DNA from: Dehalococcoidia bacterium
Lineage (GTDB): Bacteria > Chloroflexota > Dehalococcoidia > Dehalococcoidales > Fen-1064
Direction of reading: 5' to 3'
DNA length: 11,619 bases
NCBI GenBank assembly: GCA_030691775.1
Contig: JAUYDN010000058.1
Span: 1 to 11,619, forward strand
In this document: piece after piece, positions 7,431-11,619 of the stretch
How positions within the stretch are numbered: position 1 is the stretch's first letter
How the letters are laid out: every line of letters starts with the position of its first letter
The notes under the pieces: generated by a model
The model's database searches: none
What the model was told of the DNA's origin: nothing
Seen by the model: the letters and a program-made list of their open reading frames with translations, nothing else
Translations under genes and position numbers: made by a program

Positions 7431-7985
7431 ATGATAGAGATGGTCGTTGATAGCATCCGCGTCAGCCTGATGAACTACCAGCGGGTTGTTATCCTCAAAG
7501 AAAAAGAGACCAACCGGTACCTCCCTATCTGGATAGGCGCCGCCGAAGCGGATGCCATCGCTGTCAAGCTCCAAGGAGTCTCCGTACCCCGCCCGCTCAC
7601 CCACGACCTCCTTCAGTCCGTCGTCAATGCCCTCGGCGCCAAAGTCAACTCCATCGTCATTAGCGACTTAAAGAACGACACCTTCTTTGCCAAAGTCATT
7701 CTGAACGTTGATAGCAGTCAGATGGAGATTGATTCCCGTCCCAGCGATGCAATCGCCCTGGCGGTGCGTGTGCAAGCGCCCATCTACGTGGAGGAAACCG
7801 TCCTCGATAGGGCTGGCATCTGGCTGGACAAAGAGTCCGGCAAACTGCTCCCCGAAGAGACGGAAGAACCACGTAAATCGGAAGGCAAGAAAGTCAGCGA
7901 GGATGAGCTAAAAAAGAAGGCGTCCGCTTTCTACGATTTCATCAACACCATCAACTTCGATGACTTCGATAAGCGTAAATCCTAG
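7431..7985 (+). CDS. Bifunctional nuclease (BFN/DUF151) family protein
   Basis: Proteins of this family carry the BFN domain, reported as having DNase/RNase activity in plants and widely conserved but little studied in bacteria. The N-terminal ~135 residues contain the family's hallmark stretches YLPIWIGAAEADAIAV, then RPLTHDLL and a later SRPSDAIALAVR. The C-terminal part (about 138-184) is charged and ends in a helix, KASAFYDFINTINFDDF, reminiscent of a short UvrB/UvrC-like helical tail seen in some bacterial members. At 184 aa it is the usual size. The start is supported by GGAGAGGAG at about 7413-7421. The neighbouring downstream gene, 52 bp away on the same strand, is probably cotranscribed. 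The biochemical activity of this protein is inferred from the family only. Confidence 0.92.
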   Translation: MIEMVVDSIRVSLMNYQRVVILKEKETNRYLPIWIGAAEADAIAVKLQGVSVPRPLTHDLLQSVVNALGAKVNSIVISDLKNDTFFAKVILNVDSSQMEIDSRPSDAIALAVRVQAPIYVEETVLDRAGIWLDKESGKLLPEETEEPRKSEGKKVSEDELKKKASAFYDFINTINFDDFDKRKS

Positions 7986-8006
7986 CCTGCCCGGTTCAAA
8001 TAACTT

Positions 8007-8023
8007 TCCCGATGCTATCGGGA
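8007..8023 (+). promoter_or_regulatory. Hairpin between the nuclease gene and its downstream neighbour
   Basis: TCCCGAT (8007-8013) and ATCGGGA (8017-8023) form a 7-bp stem with a GCT loop, 8 nt ahead of the GAGG ribosome binding site of the next gene. No T-run follows, so it is not a standard terminator. It could affect mRNA stability or translation of the downstream gene. Confidence 0.4.
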
Positions 8024-8037
8024 TAGAAACGAGGCAC

Positions 8038-8370
8038 ATGGAAGAGCGCATCATCAAGCGATTGATGAACTCAATCAAGTGCAGTAGTTGCGGACAGAAC
8101 TACACGGGTAGCAATGTGAAAATCCTCGGCCACCACCACGGTCTGTACTTCCTCAACGCTTATTGCCCATCCTGCCACACTCAATACCTTCTTGCCGCCT
8201 CCGTTACCAGAGAAAAAGCCGAACTCGTCACCGACCTTACAGAGAACGAACTCACCCGGTTCAAGAACTCGTGCGCCCTCACCGCCGATGATGTGCTCGA
8301 AATGCATGCGTTCCTCAAGAAATTCAACGGGGATTTCACGCACCTTTTCGGTCGGGAATATGTGAGCTGA
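8038..8370 (+). CDS. Small zinc-ribbon protein, unknown function
   Basis: I do not recognise a named family for this 110-aa protein. Residues 13-50 form a zinc-ribbon-like unit with CSSC (15-18) and CPSC (43-46) separated by 24 residues, including HHH (32-34) and aromatic residues. The second half is helical and mixed-charge (ENELTRFKNSCALTADDV), with no membrane segment. The frame is open from an earlier ATG at 7960 that lies inside the nuclease gene, but no ribosome binding site precedes it and those residues look like out-of-frame nuclease sequence; the ATG at 8038 has GAGG close by (8031-8034), with tight 3-nt spacing. Its position suggests cotranscription with the DUF151 nuclease gene. 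Confidence 0.8.
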   Translation: MEERIIKRLMNSIKCSSCGQNYTGSNVKILGHHHGLYFLNAYCPSCHTQYLLAASVTREKAELVTDLTENELTRFKNSCALTADDVLEMHAFLKKFNGDFTHLFGREYVS

Positions 8371-8445
8371 CAGAGAGCGTTAACTCGCTATGTGCCACCC
8401 TGCCTGCGATGAAAATCGGGGGAATGGTCTCCCTACCCACCGCAA

Positions 8446-8508
8446 GAGATTCTTCGCGCGCTTCCATTCTATTTTAGCAGGATAGTTTTCTTTGCGCTCA
8501 GAATGACA
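8446..8508. repeat. Split copy of the dispersed GAATGACA-end repeat
   Basis: GAGATTCTTCGC (8446-8457) and GCGCTCAGAATGACA (8494-8508) together resemble the right arm of the element at 3763-3899 (GAGATTCTTCGC...CAGAATGACA), but here they are separated by 36 bp of unrelated, AT-richer sequence. It may be a repeat interrupted by an insertion or simply a divergent copy. Confidence 0.45.
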
Positions 8509-8532
8509 ATCCTGCTTTGCCTTTCCTGGTGG

Positions 8533-8552
8533 CACAGGCGTCTCTGCCTGTG
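8533..8552. repeat. CACAGGC/GCCTGTG hairpin repeat
   Basis: CACAGGC (8533-8539) and GCCTGTG (8546-8552) form a perfect 7-bp stem with a 6-nt loop. No U-run follows. The form is that of a short palindromic intergenic repeat rather than a terminator. Confidence 0.5.
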
Positions 8553-8691
8553 AGCCCTTGAAAATAAACTACTTACCGCCCTTCTATTAGTAACAAATAT
8601 ATCTGGGTCCCACCGTGTGCGACTCTCTGCAAACTAGAGTCACTTTCTTCAGATAGGGTAAAATATACTTTAAAATCAGTACGCTCAGCGC

Positions 8692-8721
8692 TTGACCGCC
8701 TGGTGCAATCTTTGGTATGCT
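8692..8721 (+). promoter_or_regulatory. Likely promoter of the atp operon
   Basis: TTGACC (8692-8697, five of six consensus bases) and TATGCT (8716-8721) are spaced by 18 bp. The expected transcription start is at about 8727-8731, within a few bases of the atpZ-like ATG at 8731, so the first message would have almost no 5' leader. This also argues against translation starting at the TTG at 8692, which is the -35 box itself. Confidence 0.55.
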
Positions 8722-8730
8722 CTAACGTTG

Positions 8731-8958
8731 ATGAAACCGTGGCTCGCGGCACTAAGTCTGAGCGGCATCGGGTTTTACATCGCGGGCGCCATCATCCTGG
8801 GGATAGTAGGCGGACGGTGGCTCGACCAAAAACTTGATACAGCGCCCTTGTGGTTCATCATCGGGCTGATTTTGGGAATCCTGGTTGCCGTCATCGGCAC
8901 CTATAATATGCTCAAGCCTTTCATGCAAAACAACGGGAAGGATAAAGGTAGCGAATAG
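8731..8958 (+). CDS. atpZ: AtpZ/AtpI-family ATP synthase accessory protein
   Basis: This 75-aa protein is a two-helix membrane hairpin: helix 1 at about residues 7-26 (SLSGIGFYIAGAIILGIVGG), a turn with RWLDQKLDT, and helix 2 at about 37-58, ending in a short hydrophilic tail. The G-x-x-x-D turn pattern and small size fit the AtpZ (ATPase_gene1) family that precedes atpB in many bacteria. AtpZ/AtpI proteins are associated with c-ring assembly or cation handling. The frame extends up to a TTG at 8692, but that stretch is the predicted promoter and adds non-family residues, so I start at the ATG at 8731, although no clear Shine-Dalgarno sequence precedes it. Its stop shares one base with the atpB start (TAGTG). 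Confidence 0.85.
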   Translation: MKPWLAALSLSGIGFYIAGAIILGIVGGRWLDQKLDTAPLWFIIGLILGILVAVIGTYNMLKPFMQNNGKDKGSE

Positions 8959-9971
8959 TGGCTGAACAGAAACCGCCGGAACCGGTAAAAAAGACCGGTA
9001 AGAAGATTGGTTGCCTTGGCTGTTCTTTCTCTCTTGGAATCTTCATCTTTTTCATGGTAGTCCTGGTCCTTATCATCGTTAGTCTTTTGCTCGGTCCGGT
9101 CGGCAGGGGTTTTATTGGCATTGAATTGCCGGAATGGCTATCTGTACCACAGCCGCACGTCCTGCTTCCGGCTGAAATGATATTTCCGTTAGGTCATTTT
9201 GCGGGGCAAGAGTGGGGTATCACCAATACCATGCTCGCCTCCTGGCTCACCATGCTTGTACTCCTATTACTTTCTCTGCTCGTAATCAAGCGCAGTAAAC
9301 TTATTCCTTCCCGTCTGCAAAGCTTTATCGAATCCGTCTTTGAGTGGCTCTACAATTTCTGCCGGGAAGTAGCCGGGGAAAAGAACGGCAAGCGCTTTTT
9401 CCCGATTATCACCACCATTATCCTGTTTGTCCTGTTTAATGGCTGGCTCAGCCTTTTACCTGGCTTCATTACTATTAAAGCCCACACGGCGGAAGGTGAG
9501 GTGGCGCTTCTGCGCGGAGCGAACACTGACATCAACACGCCACTGGCGCTAGCAATCATCTCTTTCGTGTTCGTGGAGTATGTTGGATTATCTTCCGGCG
9601 GGTTTGGATACCTTAAAAAATTCTTCCAGGTGGGGCGGTTCTTCCGCGGGTGGGGTAAGGTTTTCACCGGCAAGGTAAAGAGTGGTCTTGGCGACCTGTT
9701 CTTCGGCGGGGTGGATATTGTTGTCAGCATCATCGAGTTTATCAGCGAGTTCTTCCGCATTATCAGTCTTACCTTCCGGTTGTTCGGCAACATGATTGGC
9801 GGCGAGATACTTGTCTTCATGATTATATTCCTGCTTTTTGTCACGCCAATAATTATCCCTTACGGATTGGAAATACTCTTCGGCTTAATTCAAGCCCTTA
9901 TCTTCGGGTTCCTGACGCTGGTATTCGCTTCGATTGCGGCAACCTCACACGACCATGAAGGCAGTCATTAA
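8958..9971 (+). CDS. atpB: ATP synthase F0 subunit a
   Basis: Subunit a is the static half of the proton path, with half-channels that feed the c-ring. The hallmark is the essential arginine R274 in SLTFRLFGNMIGGE, the equivalent of E. coli R210. Other signatures are GANTDINTPLALA (about 187-199) and the C-terminal helix ALIFGFLTLVFASI. The 337-aa protein is longer than the common ~240-270 aa. It has an N-terminal extension with a basic stretch, CLGC (19-22) and an extra hydrophobic segment at about 23-46, plus a basic loop (about 218-250) before the arginine helix. It starts at GTG (8958), overlapping the preceding stop by one base, with AAAGG (8944-8948) upstream. The protein sits in the cytoplasmic membrane. 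Confidence 0.96.
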   Translation: MAEQKPPEPVKKTGKKIGCLGCSFSLGIFIFFMVVLVLIIVSLLLGPVGRGFIGIELPEWLSVPQPHVLLPAEMIFPLGHFAGQEWGITNTMLASWLTMLVLLLLSLLVIKRSKLIPSRLQSFIESVFEWLYNFCREVAGEKNGKRFFPIITTIILFVLFNGWLSLLPGFITIKAHTAEGEVALLRGANTDINTPLALAIISFVFVEYVGLSSGGFGYLKKFFQVGRFFRGWGKVFTGKVKSGLGDLFFGGVDIVVSIIEFISEFFRIISLTFRLFGNMIGGEILVFMIIFLLFVTPIIIPYGLEILFGLIQALIFGFLTLVFASIAATSHDHEGSH

Positions 9972-10014
9972 AAAAAGAAATTTCATCAATTGTCATATAC
10001 GTAATAAAAACCTG

Positions 10015-10021
10015 AAGGAGG
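10015..10021 (+). promoter_or_regulatory. Strong Shine-Dalgarno site of atpE
   Basis: AAGGAGG lies 7 nt before the atpE ATG, after an A/T-rich 43-nt stretch that follows the atpB stop. It is the best ribosome binding site in the operon, which fits the need for many copies of subunit c per enzyme. The A/T-rich leader may act as a translational enhancer, as is known for E. coli atpE; this is inference. Confidence 0.75.
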
Positions 10022-10028
10022 TTGCATA

Positions 10029-10283
10029 ATGGATGCAGAGACTATGAGACTGCTCGCAGCCGGTATCGCGATGGGGGTGGGAGCAATCGGACCCGGTATC
10101 GGCATCGGCATTCTCGGCATGGGCGCCATGCAGGCGCTGGGGCGTAACCCTGAAGCCAGGGGCGCCATCCTCACCAACATGATGATCGCCATCGCTATGG
10201 CGGAAGCCGTCGCGATTTACGCGCTGGTCATTGCTATCATCCTGATATTTGTTGCTCCGGGCGCAGTTCCCACCGGTGCATAA
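10029..10283 (+). CDS. atpE: ATP synthase F0 subunit c
   Basis: Subunit c forms the rotating membrane ring whose carboxylate carries the coupling ion. The 84-aa hairpin has helix 1 with a glycine-rich run (16-32, GVGAIGPGIGIGILGMG), the polar loop RNPEA (39-43), which contacts gamma and epsilon, and helix 2 with the ion-carrying Glu59 in MAEAVAIY. Sodium-binding c subunits usually have Gln in the helix-1 site and Ser/Thr after the Glu. Here the helix-1 position is Pro22 and the Glu is followed by Ala-Val, so proton coupling is the likelier reading. The ATG is set by the strong AAGGAGG site. Confidence 0.97.
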   Translation: MDAETMRLLAAGIAMGVGAIGPGIGIGILGMGAMQALGRNPEARGAILTNMMIAIAMAEAVAIYALVIAIILIFVAPGAVPTGA

Positions 10284-10309
10284 ACCTTCCCGGACTGAAG
10301 GGAGTTGTT

Positions 10310-10813
10310 ATGGAAGGACTTGGTATTAATTGGGCGACCTTTTTAGCGCAAATCGCTAACTTTATCATTCTGCTGGTGATTTTACGCCTGTTCGCCTACA
10401 AACCATTCATAAACATGATGGAACAGCGCAGTAACCGCATCAGGGAGAGCCTGGCGGAAGCTGAGAAGGTGAAACAGGAAGCGGCAAAAGCGGAAGATGA
10501 CTTCAAGAAGCGGCTGGAATCCGCCAGCAAGGAAGGGCAGGAGGTCATCGCCCGCGCCATGCGCACCGGCGAAGAAGCCCGTCAGCGTGCCCTGCTGGAA
10601 GCCAAACAGGATGCCCAGGCACTCGTTGAACGGGCGCGTGCTGAAATCCAGCGTGAACGTGATGAAGCCATCAACGAGCTGCGCGGTGAATTCGCCGACC
10701 TCACCATTACCGCCGCAGAAAAGGTTATCGAAAAATCGCTCGATAAACAGGCGCACCAGCAGATTATCGAGAAAGTACTTGAAGAAAGCTCGACTCTGAA
10801 ACCGAAGGGATAA
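10310..10813 (+). CDS. atpF: ATP synthase F0 subunit b
   Basis: Subunit b forms the peripheral stalk that holds F1 still against the turning c-ring. The 167-aa protein has one N-terminal membrane helix (about residues 10-29), then a basic/aromatic membrane boundary (FAYKPF, 28-33), and a long charged helical region (about 38-145) rich in Ala/Glu/Lys/Arg with the heptad-like character of a right-handed coiled coil. The C-terminal end (ITAAEKVIEKSLD and beyond) matches the delta-binding end of family members. The ATG has AAGGGAG 5 nt upstream (10298-10304). Only one b-type gene is present, so the stalk is probably a b homodimer. Confidence 0.96.
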   Translation: MEGLGINWATFLAQIANFIILLVILRLFAYKPFINMMEQRSNRIRESLAEAEKVKQEAAKAEDDFKKRLESASKEGQEVIARAMRTGEEARQRALLEAKQDAQALVERARAEIQRERDEAINELRGEFADLTITAAEKVIEKSLDKQAHQQIIEKVLEESSTLKPKG

Positions 10814-10847
10814 ACAGCTGATACCATCTGACAGCCGGAGATTGATT

Positions 10848-11396
10848 ATGACCGTCAGTGTGCATGCCAGGCGCTACGCGAAAACGCTTTTTCAGATGGC
10901 TCGGGAAACCAGGGAGTTGAGCCGCTGGCAATCGGATATCCGCAAAATAGACCGCCTGCTGGAAGATAAAGCACTTTGCGCGTTAATGGAGAACCCGCAG
11001 GTGAAATGGGAAGAGAAAAGCGCGGTGCTCACCCAGCGACTGGCTGATGGCAACCCGACCCTGCTCAAGCTGGTAGCATTACTTGTTGCCAGGGGAAGGC
11101 TATCCCTGATAGCCGAAATCGCCGAGGAGTTCCAGCGGCTAGTGGACAACTACCGCGGCATCGAGGGCACGGAGACGGCGGAAGTAGTCACCGCCATTCC
11201 GTTAGACAACGATTACCAGTTAAAGCTTGCCCAGCGGATTACACAGCTCATCGGTAAACCGGTAGTTTTGAAAACGAAGGTCGACCCCGCCATCATCGGC
11301 GGGATAATCATTCACGTCGGCGATAAGCTCATCGATGGTAGTATCCGCAGTAAACTGGCGGCAATGAGGAAGGAACTGGGCAGGATAAAACTCTAA
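10848..11396 (+). CDS. atpH: ATP synthase F1 subunit delta
   Basis: Subunit delta (OSCP equivalent) caps F1 and links it to the b stalk. The 182-aa protein begins with the family-typical VHARRYAKTLFQMA helix, has an N-terminal six-helix bundle to about residue 105, and a C-terminal beta/alpha part with VVTAIPLD, then VDPAIIGGIIIHVGDKLIDGSIRSKLAAMRKEL, a clear OSCP signature. The frame opens at a TTG at 10842, but GGAG (10837-10840) sits only 1 nt from that codon and 7 nt from the ATG at 10848, so I choose the ATG. The last codons and stop (AAACTCTAA) form the first unit of a 7-bp tandem repeat that runs into the next intergenic space. Confidence 0.96.
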   Translation: MTVSVHARRYAKTLFQMARETRELSRWQSDIRKIDRLLEDKALCALMENPQVKWEEKSAVLTQRLADGNPTLLKLVALLVARGRLSLIAEIAEEFQRLVDNYRGIEGTETAEVVTAIPLDNDYQLKLAQRITQLIGKPVVLKTKVDPAIIGGIIIHVGDKLIDGSIRSKLAAMRKELGRIKL

Positions 11397-11417
11397 ATAC
11401 TAAACTCTAAACTCTAA
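11390..11417 (+). repeat. Four-unit 7-bp tandem repeat at the atpH stop
   Basis: The units are ACTCTAA (11390-11396), ATACTAA (11397-11403, two mismatches), ACTCTAA (11404-11410) and ACTCTAA (11411-11417). The first contains the atpH stop codon. The array ends 10 bp before the ATG of the four-helix-bundle gene. It could be replication slippage or the scar of an insertion. Confidence 0.7.
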
Positions 11418-11427
11418 TGACGAGATA

Positions 11428-11619
11428 ATGGAGAATAGGACAGATAATAAAAAGGTCTATGACCTCGATGAACGTACGCTAGTGTTTGCGAAAGACGTTA
11501 TCGGGTTTATTAACACCTTACCAAGAACAGTAGTTAACACAGAAATTATCAAGCAATTAGTCAGGTCTTCTGCATCCGTCGGTGCGAATTATATCGAAGC
11601 GAGTGAATTCTTAGGTAAA
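11428..11619 (+). CDS. Four-helix-bundle protein (S23/IVS-type), N-terminal part, cut by window edge
   Basis: Only the first 64 codons are inside the window, and the frame is open to the edge. The translation begins MENRTDNKKVYDLDERTLVF and contains AKDVIGFINTLPR, then QLVRSSASVGANYIEASEF, the hallmark pattern of the four-helix-bundle family first known from 23S rRNA intervening sequences (S23, PF05635/TIGR02436). These ~120-aa proteins form pentameric bundles, are related to the Avd accessory protein of diversity-generating retroelements, and have no settled function when free-standing. The ribosome binding site before the ATG is weak (GACGAG). It occupies the place where atpA normally follows atpH. 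No 23S rRNA or reverse transcriptase is visible in the window. Confidence 0.88.
   Translation, partial: MENRTDNKKVYDLDERTLVFAKDVIGFINTLPRTVVNTEIIKQLVRSSASVGANYIEASEFLGK

Larger units (their letters stand above)
8371..8691. other. Repeat-bearing intergenic gap before the atp operon
   Basis: No gene is supported here. It contains a fragment related to the dispersed GATTCTTCGC...GAATGACA repeats (8446-8508), a separate hairpin repeat (8533-8552), and an AT-rich patch with several -10-like hexamers (TAAAAT 8659-8664, TATACT 8664-8669, TAAAAT 8671-8676) lacking matching -35 boxes. The better promoter candidate begins at 8692. Confidence 0.6.

Noticed and set aside
7960..8037. Upstream ATG of the second zinc-ribbon gene
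   Set aside because: It lies inside the nuclease gene with no ribosome binding site; the ATG at 8038 is better placed.
8692..8730. TTG start for the atpZ-like gene
   Set aside because: The TTG is part of a -35 hexamer, and the added residues do not look like the family.
9350..9844. 164-aa frame antisense to atpB
   Set aside because: Shadow of a clear subunit a gene; the translation is rich in Pro/Ser/Arg as expected for the reverse of membrane helices.
10842..10847. TTG start for atpH
   Set aside because: The GGAG site is only 1 nt away from it but ideally spaced for the ATG at 10848.
1..11619. CRISPR array, tRNA or rRNA genes, phage or toxin-antitoxin modules
   Set aside because: No regularly spaced direct repeats, cloverleaf-like sequence, rRNA signature or recognised defence module was seen on either strand. 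The four-helix-bundle gene alone is not evidence of a diversity-generating retroelement without a reverse transcriptase and template repeat.

Overview
The window looks like chromosomal DNA of a bacterium of the phylum Chloroflexota, most likely a Dehalococcoidia-like lineage. This is an inference from protein character and gene company: an FtsH–polyprenyl synthase–MetG–RsmI neighbourhood, a MetRS with four zinc knuckles, a bifunctional nuclease gene, an F0 gene cluster, and short dispersed repeats ending in TGTCATTC/GAATGACA. No marker here fixes the taxonomy. Most of the window is housekeeping DNA.

Layout. Positions 1-485 are non-coding: a hairpin that may end an upstream gene, a 114-bp inverted-repeat element, a degenerate second copy, then an extended -10 promoter. 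ftsH (486-2405, +) follows and ends at a strong intrinsic terminator (2432-2464). A convergent polyprenyl diphosphate synthase gene lies at 2668-3639 (-). A 346-bp gap holding a 137-bp inverted-repeat element separates it from a minus-strand cluster, read in the order rsmI (6856-6035), a small zinc-ribbon protein with a GTG start (5985-5644) and metG (5647-3986). The last two overlap by 4 nt. A small three-helix membrane protein (7242-6985, -) lies just upstream of rsmI.

On the plus strand a near-consensus promoter (7365-7394) drives a DUF151 bifunctional nuclease gene (7431-7985), followed by a small zinc-ribbon protein (8038-8370). A 360-bp repeat-bearing gap then leads to the F0 part of an ATP synthase operon: atpZ-like (8731-8958), atpB (8958-9971), atpE (10029-10283), atpF (10310-10813) and atpH (10848-11396). 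Where atpA would normally follow, the window instead runs into a four-helix-bundle (S23/IVS-type) gene cut by the right edge, preceded by a 7-bp tandem repeat that begins in the atpH stop codon.

How the genes work together: the atp genes encode the membrane proton channel, c-ring, peripheral stalk and the delta subunit that joins them to F1. rsmI, metG and the intervening zinc-ribbon gene form a translation-related unit, with RsmI modifying 16S rRNA and MetG charging tRNA-Met. FtsH is membrane protein quality control, and the prenyl synthase supplies isoprenoid chains. I found no convincing new multi-gene system. The points most worth checking are the four-helix-bundle gene and 7-bp repeat inside the atp operon, the near-leaderless atp promoter arrangement, the dispersed inverted-repeat family, and the two uncharacterised zinc-ribbon proteins.
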